A stretch of DNA of 64,000 nucleotides from Voacanga thouarsii (GCA_026120185.1 JANUWF010001190.1:1922001-1986000), one strand, 5' to 3'. Shown: positions 1 through 12,301, counted from the stretch's first letter. The notes: generated from the letters alone by a model not told the origin. Program-made: numbers and translations.

Positions 1-187
1 TATTGTTGCCATTGTTGTCGGGATCCTGGCTGAGCTGCCGATCATGCATCTCCACGCTACAATCGATATCTTCAATGACAATTATTGACCTATTCGTGGT
101 GGAGACCAAAATTCTCCTCAATTCTAAGTTCGAATACAAACTGGTAAGCTCCAAATCATATATGTCAAACTGCAAATAATTGGCCAC
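1..187 (-). pseudogene. AAA-ATPase (BCS1-like / AATP family) fragment, cut by the window edge
   Basis: The minus strand from 187 down to 1 is open. It reads a stretch like ANYLQFDIYDLELTSLYSN, then LRRILVSTTNRSIIVIEDID followed by CSVE. That is the Walker B segment (hydrophobic strand plus EDID) of plant AAA-ATPases of the HSR4/AATP1, BCS1-like group, whose active enzymes are membrane-anchored ATPases. It continues off the left edge. Upstream (above 187) the similarity stops abruptly: the P-loop that should lie about 20 residues before ANYL is missing and the DNA turns AT-rich. Genes of this family usually have few or no introns, so the break looks like truncation, not a splice site. I infer a gene fragment. 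A short coding exon remains possible but is less likely. Confidence 0.6.
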
Positions 188-1067
188 CACGAACAAATCA
201 GAAACTCCACTTTAATAAAACTCATATAAACAATAGATAGCAAGAAACCTCATTCTACGAAACTCAGAAACTTCATTCTATAGCAAGAAACTTTATAAAA
301 CTCATATAAAACTCAGAAACTTGTTATTAGATGAATTAAACAATAGATAGTATAGACATTAATAAATCTTTATGAAAGTAGAGATCCTTAAAACTCATAT
401 ATCAATTGAGTTAAATTTGAATCAATGGAGGATGTGGAATTCATTGATAAAAAGGAAAAAAAAAACATTAGTAATCCACAGAAAGTCGAAGGAAGGCAAT
501 AATTGTTAACAGTAAACTCATAAAGCAGAAAAATTACGGAAATAACAGAGTTAGATCACTCACATTATAAAATAGAAGGAGGGAAAAAAAACAAACACTC
601 AGAAACTCCACTTTAGAATAGAACTACATAAAATTCCTAAAAGGAAAAGAATGGCACATAGCCTTTTCGAGTCACTTACCTAAATGCAGGCTCTGCAAAG
701 AAAGGCATTATTCGCCCTATAATTGGCAGAACAGCAACGGCCTTTCCTTGATAAAACACTCATTTAAAATTTCTTTGCAGTGCGTGTTAATAGTTTTAGT
801 ACTGCCATAACCTCTCTCTCTTTAGCTGTAAAATTTTTGGCATAATGAAAACATCAAGTCAGATTCAAAGTTTCTCCTATCCTCATAGTAGAATGTAGAT
901 TCGGTCAACAACATAGAAAGAGAGGGAACCTGAAGGCGAAGGTACGACATAAGCGTGTGTGGAGGAGATTGGGCAAAACAGTGCGAAACTCTGAATTAAC
1001 AGAGTCAGATCTCCTCGGAAACTCCGGCACCGGCGATTGAGGAGTATTATCGAGAGCCTTGTCGCAG
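188..1067. other. AT-rich stretch without a clear gene; one exon-like patch at about 680-745 (-)
   Basis: Mostly AT-rich sequence with short direct repeats (variants of aaactcatataaa and cagaaactc between 210 and 390). On the minus strand a short open patch ending at 680 reads about 23 residues (GKAVAVLPIIGRIMPFFAEP then AFR). A perfect donor, GTAAGT, follows it. I do not recognise the protein. It could be a stray exon of a degraded gene, or chance. Confidence 0.3.
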
Positions 1068-1355
1068 ATGTCGACGGCACCTTCTAACACCACCTCTTAT
1101 TGGTGCTACCGTTGCACCAGATTTGTTCGGGTCTGGTCCGCCGTTGGTCTACCGTGCTCATCCACGGCGACTTCATTCTACGGTTCGACTAATGGCTACG
1201 GCTCCAGATCCATGACGCCGAGTCGGAACAAGATTGATTCGATGTATTCAAGAGGGTATAATAACCATTCGCCGATTGATTTTCCGTCGGCGGATGAGCT
1301 ATTGGCCGAGCCTGATACGTTGAGATCGAGAGATAGTATATCGGTGACGATCTAA
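1068..1355 (+). pseudogene. Chimeric gene fragment: zinc-ribbon/RING-type N-terminus joined to kinesin-7 N-terminus
   Basis: An open frame of 95 codons starts at an ATG at 1068. Residues about 1-24 (including SYWCYRCTRFVRVW) look like the N-terminal zinc ribbon of plant RHC/RDUF-type RING-H2 E3 ligases; only the first Cys pair is left and no RING follows. From about residue 32 it changes to SFYGSTNGYGSRSMTPSR, a Ser/Arg-rich linker, FPSADELLAEP and DSISVTI. That matches the serine-rich leader and start of the motor domain of plant KIN-7 (MKRP/KIN7D-like) kinesins. The frame stops right after SVTI, where the motor should begin, so neither parent domain is complete. A two-source chimera without introns suggests gene-fragment capture by a transposon or illegitimate recombination. 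No flanking terminal repeats were identified. Confidence 0.6.
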
Positions 1356-2737
1356 TCAATGCAATGGAAGACCAGAGGATGGTTAGAGGATCGGGAGATA
1401 GGAAGATAGCAAAAGGCCAGAGAATGGTCCATCTTCCAATTCGAGATCTCCAATGGAAGACCAACAAAACAAACAAAGCGATGAATTCTAAAAAATATAA
1501 GGAATTCGAAGCATCTGTTGTAAATATAGCATTAACTCTGAATAAATAAAATCGAGGAATCCAAAATCCTATAAATAACTCATTTCATTCTTATAAAAAA
1601 TCTATTCTAATGACAATAAGAATCAAACAAAACTTATGAACTAAACCTAAAATTCTAAAATCAAAATCTATACCTAATTAATAAACCTAAGAAAAAACTT
1701 AAAGCAATACTACAAAATACTTCACAAATACTTCTCTGGTAAAGCAACTAAAAAGTTAACAAAAAATTTAACTATTCACCTAATTATGCTGAGTTGTCAA
1801 ACCCACAGCAATTTACCCCACAGCTTTACATATTATAAATTTTAAGTGAAAATACTGATTTGCCCTTTTAGTTTGATGAAAATTAAAGTACCTATTAATT
1901 ACTTCTCACCTCTTTTTTCTTTCTTTCCCTTTGGCTTGGAAAAAAAAAGATTAAAGATATTATAGAAAATTAAGAATTCAAAAGATTAAAGATTGTGAAA
2001 TTAGTATAAAAAATTGAAAATTAATTATGTAACGGTTGAATGCATTAATAAATTAAAAAAGATAAATAGAATAAATAGAAAAACATTATTCATTGACTTC
2101 ACATGATAATTGGAGAGTAAAGAAAAAATTATAAATGTGATATATATTAGACGGTAGTTTTATAAATCATTTACATTACATACTCTCAATAAACATCGAA
2201 ATTGAATTATTTTTGCAAAAAATAATAATAAGAAGAAGTTAGTTAGTAAAATTCAATCCTCCAAATAGATAGAAATCTCATAATTTAGCCTCATATAAAT
2301 GATGATGTATAGAGGAAAAGTTTACAATGAGATTCATGATGAACCACAAAAACTACTTTAGTGTGCCTTGACTGCTACACTACATCAAATGTAAGAAGAC
2401 ACCACCACCAACAACAATAGTACAATATAGTTGCTAAAAAATTGAACAAGTCCAATGTTTCACAATAGCACCTTGAGTTGCATTAGACATCTAGTTTAAT
2501 AAAAGCATTTTGGTCATCTAGACATCTTATTATGGATGATCTCTAACATTCGCATGTTCCATGTATATAAGAATCTAAGATCAAAATAATGATCAGAGAT
2601 CATAATTTCTGCCAAATCCTCAATGTTGCTCTTGCGCTAACTATGCTGGTAAGCTGCAGGAAAAGATAAAAGTGAACATGGGATCCCTAAGGCATTGCAT
2701 TAGACATCTCAAGCTTCTCGTTCTCAATAAGTTCTCT
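1356..2737. other. Intergenic AT-rich DNA and 3' flank of the PERK gene
   Basis: No supported gene. The sequence is AT-rich with homopolymer runs. The part nearest 2738 should hold the 3' untranslated region of the minus-strand PERK gene. Confidence 0.5.
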
Positions 2738-5700
2738 CTATGGTTTCTTTGTGTGCTGCCCCAGATGCCCAAATTCATCGCTGCTGGAAGCAGATGGATT
2801 GAGGCCATACTCACTTGTTCCTCCATATTCACTGCTCGCAAACTCCTGGCTTGACAATACCATCTTCCTGAACTTCAGCATGTCAGCATTGTACATTCCA
2901 GTGTCATACGTTTGAGTTTCAGTGCTTCCATTGGAACCTAAGCCACTGTTTGCTACCTTTGGTCCGTCTAAGTCCTCCAGTGATGAATCTCCTTCCAAAG
3001 CGCGTACAATCTGTGTTCATCATCAATTTCTTTTAGATTGTTCCGACTGGGAGAATATTGATGTTACTGAGATTAATAATGTCTTGAGCTGCTGCTAACC
3101 TGGGTCATTTTTGGGCGTCTTCTAGCAGAATGACGGATGCTAGCACTAGCACAGGCTATCATGCGAGCCATCTCATGGGGAATGTAGTTTCCTTCTAAGC
3201 GTGGATCTACTAGCTCATCATAGTTACCATCTTGCAGTGCTTTAGTCAGTAGTGGTCTAGCCTGTTATGTGAGAAAAGGAATTAAGAGAATGCAAAAACA
3301 AAAGAAACTTGGGTTGTGGCAAAGCACAAAGTCTTCCAAGCTAGGAACGAACCCAATCCACTAAACTGTCTTCCATAAATTGATTGGTAGGATCCACAGG
3401 TTTCCTCCCGGTTATGAGCTCTAAGAGCATCACCCCAAACGAGAAAACATCAGACTTCTCAGTTAGCTTTCCACTTGATGCATACTCTGGAGCCAGATAC
3501 CTGCAACCCCACATTTACAAGTTTTCAGATTAGTATATTCCTTTCAAACTACATTCTTCATGACCTTTTCCACGGTAGTACATTCAAAATTTAATTGCAT
3601 AACTACGAAAAAAGTTGCCACAGACCAAATGAAAACGGGGTTATTCCCAAATTCAGAAGTTCAGTTATGACTAACCCAAATGTTCCCATGACACGGGTGG
3701 AGACATGAGTATAATTGTCAGAAGAGAGCTTGGCCAATCCAAAGTCTGCCACCTGGGGAAGAGTAAAATAGGGTTGGGATATGCATTATGTTACCTCTTG
3801 GTTACATGATTGAGCAATGTATATCAATCTATGCTAATTGACTTAGTGTACTACCATGGCTTCATATTTATCATCAAGTAGGATGTTTGACGCCTTGATA
3901 TCACGATGGATGATCCGAGGATGACCTGCATTCAATAAGAAAAGCAGTAAAAGTTCTGTTCCCCTTCGGTGCAACTTGGAAATAGATGAGCTATCAAGAA
4001 GAATGCCATACAGTCTTCATGGAGGTAACCAAGCCCCTTCGCTGATCCCAGCGCAATTTGAAGCCTAGTTGCCCAGTCCATGACTGGCTGCCCCTTCCCT
4101 GCAATAACCATACATGATACTGAACTTTAGAGACACTACCAATATGCTACAAGAAAAGTGTTATTACTAGGAGTTGTAGAATCTGTTAAGCTAGCAAATT
4201 CTTTATCATTCAAGAGGAAAATAGTGGAATTATTGTACAAAGCAGTAAAAAATCACACGCAGCTCTCAGATTATTCTTCTTCTTAGCATAAGGTTGTGTT
4301 TGTTGTACAAAGAGTAACGAGGAACTTACCATGAAGGTGGAACTCCAAAGTCTTGTTGGGAACAAATTCGTACACCAACATTCTCTGTCCTTCAGCAATA
4401 CAATATCCAACAAGTGAAACAAGATGGCGATGATGGACACGGCTAATAATTTCAACCTCAGCCTGGAATTCTCGCTCTCCTTGACCACTGCCTGATTTCA
4501 AACTCTTAACAGCGACTTCCCTGCCATCAGGCAGAACGCCTTTGTGTACAAAGCCGAATCCACCTTGACCCAATAAATTAACTTGAGAAAATCCACCTGT
4601 GGCTGCCGCCAGCTCTTCATAAGTGAATTGGCTCTTGCTGAACCCAAAACCCCCACCGATGCCGCCCATATTTGGTGATAGAGGTCCCAAATGTGGATGG
4701 TGTTGCCCCGAATCGCCTGAGCTGAATTCACTGCTTATGTTTGCAGCAAGCGGTGGAGGTGGAGCACCCCAGCTGCCACCGCCACCACCACCTAAAGGTG
4801 AAGGTGTTCCCATTACACCTGGTGGTGGAGGGAGCTTAACAATATGGTCCATTGGCTGCGGGCTGTTCCATTGTGTGGGCGTGGAGGGATTGTAATATGG
4901 ATCCCCAGCTAGAACAAAACCATGAATTTGAAAGCTACGTTAGAACCAAGCAAGTTCGTTTTCCATCTCTCTTCCTCAAACAGATTATTCATAAACAGGA
5001 TCAAACGTGATCTGGATTCATATGATATGTCATTGCTACCACTCATCTCATACATTTTCTTCTGAAAATTCAAATACAATTCATTGCACAATCTATTTTA
5101 CCATGTAGAGAAAGTAAACTAATGCACTTATCAAGCAAACTGTGTGTACTTCAAACAGCTAACAGAATTCAAAATATATTTTTGCAGGTGTATTTACAAA
5201 ATTGGAAAGATAAAGCCCATGCTTAAACTTACGTTTAGGTGGACGTCCAGTGTCTATATAGTATGGTTGTTTCCTCTTTTTCTTGGTACAAAGTACGCAA
5301 ACAATGACAAGAGCAAGTACCAATACACCCCCAACAATAATTCCGGCAATAATTATGTTATTTGTTGAAGAATTAGAAGAGGGAGATGGCGGACTGGAGT
5401 CAGATGGAGTGCTTGGGGTGGAGCCAGATGGAGTACTTTGGGACCTCGACGGGGCTGGAGGAGGTGATCGTTTCTCAATGGCAGGCGGAGGAGGCATTAC
5501 TCTCCCTGCGGGAGATGGAGGTGTTGGCAAGGAAATAGTATCTGGAGGAGGAGGGGAAAAGACGGGTGATGGAGGAGAACTGTTCGCAGGTGGAGTGGCA
5601 TTGTCTGGAGAAGGGGGTGATGCCGATGAAGATGGCGAAGGTGGAGATGCTGGTGGCGATCCTGGTGGAGGTGAACTTGGAGGAGGAGAACGGGAATCTG

Positions 5701-5977
5701 CAGGTGGCGAAGGTGTAGGTGATGGAGGGGGAGAATTAGGAGGTGGGGAATTATGAGGAGGAGGAGAAGAGGGTGGAGGAGAAGGCGGAGGGGAAGAGGG
5801 AGGAGGGGAAGAAGGTGGTGGTGATGCTGGAGGAGGCGAATTTGTAGGTGGGGGTGAGGCTGGTGGAGAAGGTGGTGGTGAAGCAGGAGGAGGTGAGACA
5901 GGAGTAGAAGATGATTCAGGTGCACTAGAATCAGAATCCGAAGGTGGAGTCAATGGAGCAGACTCAGGGGATGCCAT
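2738..5977 (-). CDS. Proline-rich extensin-like receptor protein kinase (PERK family)
   Basis: Eight exons (5233-5977, 4330-4908, 4012-4098, 3855-3925, 3676-3752, 3353-3500, 3100-3261, 2738-3010) join in phase into 713 residues. The start is the ATG at 5977 (MASPESAP); an upstream in-frame extension begins with GTG and was not used. Residues 1 to about 200 are Pro/Ser-rich extracellular wall-binding sequence (repeated SPPP and PPPS), without a clear signal peptide, as usual for PERKs. A membrane helix spans about 208-229, followed by the basic stop KKKRK. The kinase domain follows, with GQGGFG (362-367), the VAVK lysine near 383, HRD (477-479), DFG (497-499) and an [20 protein letters not shown] activation segment. 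All key residues are present, so an active RD-type Ser/Thr kinase is expected at the plasma membrane, sensing the cell wall. The 8-exon layout and length fit PERK1/4/5-like members; the exact member is uncertain. Confidence 0.95.
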
Positions 5978-6079
5978 TTCCAACGAAGAACTTCCGGCAA
6001 TGTTAGATTCACGTAAAAACACAAGCTCGCCGGAAACTCAACCTTTCCCCCAGCTGCTCGTCACAACAATCTAATGCCC

Positions 6080-6470
6080 CTGGAAGACATTGCCAAGGTA
6101 CATCAAAAGCAAACCAAAATACACTGTCATTTCGGTTAAAAAAAATAAAAATGATCAAACAACCATATTATTTATCTGTTATCATGCCAAATTCACAAGA
6201 TAATCAAGCAGCTTACAGCAAAATCAAAAGTTCGTTGCATTAGCTATGCAAGAACGTCATCATACTCATTGTTTGTATATCATTGTATAAGATACAATAA
6301 CAGAACATGCCCATTAGATGAACATGTTTCATTTTTGAGTGCCTTGAGTATAGAATGAATGACAATCAAAATACGTTGGTTCAAAGGATACCCGATTCGA
6401 TCATCATAAACTAGAAGGAGGAGGAGAAGAAGAAGATGAGAGAAGAAATCATGAGAAAGAAAGACAATAC
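6080..6470 (-). other. Probable 5'UTR intron of the PERK gene
   Basis: On the minus strand a donor CAG|GTATTG lies at 6471/6470. A pyrimidine-rich acceptor ending CCAG is at 6080, leaving an untranslated leader before the ATG at 5977. The first noncoding exon would lie near 6471-6540. This is inferred from splice signals only. Confidence 0.4.
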
Positions 6471-6540
6471 CTGAACAAAATTTTGAGGGAGATCTCAAGA
6501 GAGAGAAAAACTGTTGCATTGTAAAATTTGCATCTTACAA

Positions 6541-7653
6541 AGGCTACGCCTTCCTCCCACCGTTGCCTCCTACACAGAAGGGCCTTTCTCTTTCGTCTCT
6601 CTCCAAATCTGCTCCTTTAAACACCCTCTAATTTAGACATGAGTCAGTTATGTCTCTTACCAGTTCTTCATTGGCTCCGAGACAACCTCCACTATGGTAT
6701 TGGACTTACCGGTTTCCTTTTTGGGATGATTGACAATTGTCCATTTTCTTGATTTAGTTACAGCCAATCCATTCCGGTTGGCCCTCTTCATTCCTCCATT
6801 CAGGGCTTATGCCACATTGCTTAGTTTTTTCCCGTTTCCAATTAAGGTCAAGATCGTCAAATGCTCATACGGAGACACTCGGAATTTGCACGACACTAGG
6901 AACATCAAAATTGGTCTCAGCCGCCAGCCAAGAGCCAGTTCACTTAAAACGCAGAGAAAAATGGAACATCAAAATTAGTGCTCTGCACGACACTCTGTTT
7001 TAGTACAAGAAAAATGAGCTTCCTTCAAGCTTAAACCATTTTGGTTTCAATTTTTTTTTAATTAAAAATAATAATAATAAGTGGGAAGGGGGGATGATCC
7101 CTTGAAGACCAATTTAAAATACAACAGTAATGCGAGAGGTCTTTCAAGTAGCATTAGAAGTGGACTAAGTAATTCTCTGATCGGCTAATATGGGATCTTC
7201 AATTTTTGTTTTCTTTCACATATATCATGAGACTCGTTAGTTCTTTAGGCACTTGGTAGTCCAAAGTACATTTGAACACAGAGCAGCAGGAAAGGCAAGA
7301 TAAGTATAGTCCGTTGAAATTGGACAGCCAACCAAGTGCTAAAGGAGGACAAGGAGCTCATAGGACGCCTTTGTTGTGTTGCATCATAAAGAATTCACAC
7401 AGTCGGACCTGTAAAAAAACCTTTCACTAGTTTTAGTTTCGTTCTAAACAAAACAGCATTGCAAGGTCTAACAGAACTCAAAGGAAGTCTCAGTAAAGCA
7501 TAGGAAACTGGGAAGAAAATGGCCCTCCCCCCCGCTGCATTACAGATTGTAATCCCTAAACCCCCTAGTAAAACTAGCTGGTTTGAACCCAGGATATTAA
7601 AATGAAGAACTTAAGTAGCAGTTGAAGAGACGGCCTTCAAAAGAGGGGTTAAC
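6541..7653. other. Intergenic: PERK promoter side and F-box 3' flank
   Basis: The part next to 6541 is the expected promoter of the minus-strand PERK gene, and the part near 7653 the 3' untranslated region of the F-box gene. The short open frames at 6730-7003 overlap in two frames and match no recognisable domain. Confidence 0.4.
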
Positions 7654-10153
7654 TTAGATGCTGATGAGACTATTCACATAAGGTAGGCACCTCCCTGCTT
7701 CTCCTTCGCATAAGGTTACTGCATCCAATACTTTGGTTTCCTTTGTCTTCATGTCATATGAATACAATTTTTTCCCACACTTCACCACCAGCATGTCACC
7801 AGCAACCAAGACTACTGACTCACATGGAGCTTCGCCAACTACTCTGCTGTCAAGAGCAACTCGTTGTTTCTCCTCCCACGTTCTGGAATAACTAGTCATT
7901 GTCATGGTGTTTGCGTGAACATTTGCCAATATATAGAGTGCTACTATACGGCCACTGACAGAAGCTGAACAAAGCTTTCCATTCAGATTGCCAAGAGTCC
8001 CAGCATTAAGATAATAGCCTTGGAAAAGTTGTGACCTATCCTTATTTATGTCATACACAATAATAGAACTACCACCGCCAACTTTCTTCACCCTCCAATA
8101 GATGACATTATTCACATGAACCCCAGATAATGGTGAACTCCTAGAAACAAAGCAGATCTCCCCTGAAACTTTCCAAGAACCGTCATTGGAGGAATATATC
8201 TCAAATTCAAGTGCATCATCAAAATCATTGGAAGGAAAAGCACAAACTAGTTTGTATTCAGCAACAAAATTCAGCAATGATGGTTGAAATATGAGCACAG
8301 CTGAAGGATCAGACCCATGATCAGCATTAGGCTTTGGAAGTTTCTTCCACTGCCGAGTAGTAGGGTTGCAAATGTAGTAAGCCTTATCCCCAGTGCGCGA
8401 CTGGCAACAAAGCAGCCCATTCGATGATGATCTGATATCAACAGGTTCAGGGAGAAACTTCAAAGAGGGATCTGGGACACCACAAGACATTGGGTCAAAA
8501 GAAATGAATGATGCTGGATTTCCAGGAGTCTGATAAAAGAAGCCCAAAGTGTCGTGAAAAGCAAGGGACTGATTGTGCGCGAAAAATGGGGTTGAAATCT
8601 GGAGCTTCCAGTCTCTACAAACACTTTGGAAGCGGAAAAGTGACTTAGCAGGAAGATAGGATAATGCATGCTCTCTTATAATGTCCTTGAGATCCATGTA
8701 GATCTTGTTGTTCATTGCACCAAGAAGATTACCGGGCCTCTTACCACGATCCATTGACTGGAATCAAAATATATGTCATTTGAACTGCAACCACAAATGA
8801 AAGCATCTAATAGCAGCTGAAAAGAAACTAATTATGGCAAAGATAAGTAGAAGGACACAATAATACAGATTGAGTCTAATTTCAATTGTGCTGTCTTTTC
8901 CTCCATGCAATGTAGAAAACATGTATATTAAGCAGGATGGTCTAGCAAAACAAATTCTGTCTCATTCTCCTATAAGCACAGTATTTCCATCCAAAAAAGA
9001 GGAAAAAAAGTTCCATTTAGAAGCTGTTGCCAAACTAATACCTCCAACAGATCAATGGCAGGGAATAACATAATGCCATGAAAAGGTTTGTTGCAAGTTC
9101 AAATTATCAATAGATCCATAAGCACAAATGAAAAGGAGTTCAGAAGTTCAATTCAAAATTATCCCCCTTTTACATATAAAAAGAATACTGATCTCCTTCA
9201 GAAAAGGATCCGAACTATGACAATAATCCTTTCCCTTTGAATCTGTAAGTCTATTCTTCAACAGGAAAAATCACAACTTGTTAGTTCCACCACAGTTTAG
9301 GTTCAAATTTAGATTCACGGTTTCATTTACAAAAAATTGTTTTTTTAAGAGAAAGAGCATGTCAAAATGAGCCACACTAATTTGATCTTATTCACAGGGG
9401 TAAGGAAACATCCTATAGCACCTATGATAAAAGAAGTAGGCAGACTTCCATCAACAGAAAATTCAACTTGTAGCAATATGGGATCACTCCAAAACAGCCA
9501 CCAACTAGAGATTACAGGTACGAGAAACTAATTCACCAGACTAAGATGGAATGCCAAGCAGCCAAGGGGAATCAGAATTGCTAGTTTAATCATACCATTA
9601 AAAGTGAGTTTAGAGTTCCAGCCATAGATGGGAAACAAAAAGATTATCAGGACATCATTCAGATTACCACCATCCAGTTTAGCTGTGATTCTCCAATTAG
9701 TTAATGAGATCATCCTAAAAAGTCTCAGCATAATAACAATAGTAATATAATCAACTATCTAGACATCAATTAACACAATTCTAGAGACGCATTAAGGACT
9801 CAACCACAAAATACACTCCCAACACAATTTGACATTTAAAATTAAAAAAAAAAAAAATCCTTTAGAGACAGAAAACTCTCTTTACTTGCTTTGAAATTGG
9901 GTATAATACAAAACAATTGCAAGCAAAGATGAGTTTTGTGGGCCGATATGAGAGTATACAGATGAGCTGTGTCTTATTATACAGCGAAACCCTATTCTGT
10001 TTTAATCGTTTTCGCAAAAGATGAGATCATGATCCACGGATAAGCATGAGATCGCATATTCGAAGAAAGGCTAAAGCAGATAGATTGTACCTCGGAGTAT
10101 CTGATTGCGGTGGCCGACGGAGGAGGGGAAGGAGGCGGAGGAGCTCCGCTCAT
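7654..10153 (-). CDS. F-box protein (F-box plus kelch/FBA-like C-terminal region, At5g49610-like)
   Basis: Two exons: 10091-10153 (21 codons) and 7654-8757, separated by a 1333-base intron with GT at 10090 and AG at 8758. They join in phase 0 to give 388 residues. The N-terminus is [16 protein letters not shown], then a weak F-box around residues 40-75 including LSYLPAKSLFRFQSVCRDW. The remaining roughly 300 residues show the pattern of F-box-associated/kelch-like beta repeats (SNGLLCCQS, YYICNPTTRQWKKLP, YKLVCAFPS, VNNVIYWRVKK). Such proteins act as substrate receptors of SCF ubiquitin ligases by binding SKP1/ASK; the substrate here is unknown. The family is usually encoded in one exon, so an internal ATG at 8754 (MDRGKRPG, 366 residues) is an alternative start. 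I prefer the upstream start because exon 1 is open, in phase and has good splice sites. Confidence 0.85.
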
Positions 10154-11039
10154 AGAGAGAACGCAGAGAAGGAAGTGGAGTGAGGAATGAGGAGGATGAA
10201 AGAGGACTCATAACTCATAAGCAGCAGAGAAAGTATAATTTTGGGTTGACTATCAGTTGACATGTATTTTTTCCAATTATTCTTCTAATTCTATGAGAAA
10301 TTATATGGGCTTTTTCTATTGGGCCCGTTTCGAAACTTCGGTCCCCAACCTTCGGTTTAGATTTTTTTTTTTATTATTCAGAATGGTACCCCACCAAGAG
10401 ATAAATAGGGAGATATGCGGCTTGGTTTGGTTCGCGAAAAGGAAGGAAAGAGGAAGGAGAAGGAAGTGTAGCACATTTTACTTTTATTAGGGGACTCTTA
10501 TCCTATTTGGTTAGAGTAAAAATAGGAAGGGGATGGGAGAGAGAAAGAGAGAATAATTAATTTAATTTACTATTTTATCTTTCATTATCTATTTTATTAA
10601 AACTTTTAATGTTAAAAATATAATCAATGTTGTCATTATTACTTTCATTTTATTTTCTCTCTTCCCATCCCTCCAAATTAGAAGGGGAGAAAATGTTGAT
10701 ATGGAGGGAGAGTGTACTCCCTCTTGATTTACCTCTACATTTATTTCCCTTCCTTATTTACTTTCATAAAACAGTCCAATCAAACTAAGCCTTAGATGGC
10801 AGAATTCGAATCCCTCATCTTGTGGGTGGAGGCCTGACTATTATAATAATACCCTAGTTACTTTTCTTTTGAATTATGTCACGAGAGCTAAAATTTCTTT
10901 TGGATACTCTTGGAAAAAACAATTTTTAAAAAAAAATACTACATGACCAACTTTGCTTTTCCAAACATCATTAGTTATGGTTTTCTAGGTATTAAATTAA
11001 TATTTTTATAGTACACTTAGGTCATAAGTGGAAAATAAT

Positions 11040-11210
11040 TTTTCCTTTTCAACTGAAACTAAAATTTTACTTTAATTTAAATATATTTGTTAATTTATAT
11101 AATTTTTGCTTCGATTATCTATTTACAACACATCATATTATATCTCTTTAGACTCCACATGACCGTACATATTTACTAATTTTTTTTATAAAACACATTT
11201 CAAACCAATT
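11040..11210 (-). repeat. Copy of an AT-rich dispersed MITE-like repeat
   Basis: It shares with the copies near 11690, 17444 and 26050 the ordered blocks aaaattt-actttaattt, an ACAACACATCATATTATAT-type block, a pyrimidine run, and a TTTA(C/A)TAATTTTT(T/A)ATAAA-like block. The orientation is opposite to the copies near 12130 and 23800. The boundaries are approximate. Confidence 0.35.
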
Positions 11211-11689
11211 TTTATCCTAGTAGAGTCATAGTTTTTTAAAAAAATAAATACTAATATTTAATTTGAAGTTTTTATCTACGTCCACTATCATTAAATTTGT
11301 GCATTTTTTTTAAATTTACTTTTTAAATAAATATGTTTTTTTCTAAAATTTTACAATTAATTTTTTCATCTAAAAGATACAACTATATTAAATTATAATT
11401 TAACCATTAATCTTTTTAATTAATAAAAATAATATCTTAAGTAAATTTTTGTATTAAATTAAATAAGAACTTTTTATTTAAAAATAAATTTTATTTAGAA
11501 TCAAAATTAAATAAATTAAATAATAAATTTTCTTAAATAAATTAAATAAATATTACATATTAAATACCCGAATATAAATTATTTCGGCATTGCTCAAAGA
11601 AAGTTTACTACAGCAATTTCAATCAGCATAATTTTATAGCAGTTACCATGCACGTTCTAATATGAAATTGATAAGACCTTTTAATAAGA

Positions 11690-11890
11690 GGTTATTTGGA
11701 TTACAATCTTCCATTTCCATTTTCAGTCTAAAATTTCACTTTAATTTTAAAAAACAATAATTTAGCTCATTCTTATTTATAAAAAAATATTATATATTCA
11801 CAATACATCATCTTCTTTTCTTTTAATCCTGCATATTTAATAAATTTTTATTACTTCTAATAAAATTTATCTCAATCAAATTCAATAAAA
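11690..11890 (-). repeat. Copy of an AT-rich dispersed MITE-like repeat
   Basis: It contains tctaaaatttcactttaat, then tattcacaatacatcatctt, a pyrimidine run, and aataaatttttattacttc followed by aaatttatctcaatcaaattc. Reverse-complemented, this lines up with the copy at 23800-23990. No clean terminal repeats could be drawn by eye. Confidence 0.4.
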
Positions 11891-12129
11891 AATGATGTTT
11901 TTTATTACTCGTTTAATTGGGCCAATTGGTGTTTTTGGGTTGGTACGCAATTCAATTTAGGCTCTATTTGTAGGAAAAATACTTAGGTGGATTTGGTCTA
12001 CCATAGATCATGTGTTTTAAATATTGTACCTTTCTAAAAGTATATAGTTTTCACTACACATAATACAACACTCAAATGTGTGGTCCATAGTGGACCGAGT
12101 CCACGCAAATATTTCTCCTATTCGTATAA

Positions 12130-12301
12130 GAATTATATTATGATGAATTTGTTAAAATTTAATAAAATATTATTAAATATAAAATAAATATAAGATAAAA
12201 AATTTAATGTGTTGTGAATATATTAATATTATTTTAAATTAGAATTTTGATTTGGATTGAGAAGGTTTTTTTTCTTCAGTAAAACCTTAAAATTTTAATT
12301 C
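12130..12301 (+). repeat. Left arm of a MITE-like repeat split by the copia insertion
   Basis: It contains gatgaatttgttaaaattta, ataaaatattattaaatata and tgtgttgtgaatatattaat, closely matching the copy at 23800-23990. The copia 5' LTR begins immediately after it, following the target duplication AATTC (12297-12301). Confidence 0.4.

Larger units (their letters stand above)
10154..12296. other. AT-rich intergenic DNA with decayed MITE-like repeats
   Basis: The part next to 10154 should contain the F-box promoter. From about 10.5 kb on the DNA is strongly AT-rich and carries degraded copies of a repeat family. No gene is supported. Confidence 0.5.

Noticed and set aside
5283..5756. Long plus-strand Gly-rich open frame opposite the PERK gene
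   Set aside because: It is the shadow of the Pro-rich PERK exon 1 (GGN codons opposite CCN codons).
10797..10850. Possible SINE or tRNA (ttcgaatccc near a GC-richer patch)
   Set aside because: Only a B-box-like motif is present; no A box at the right distance and no target duplication could be found.
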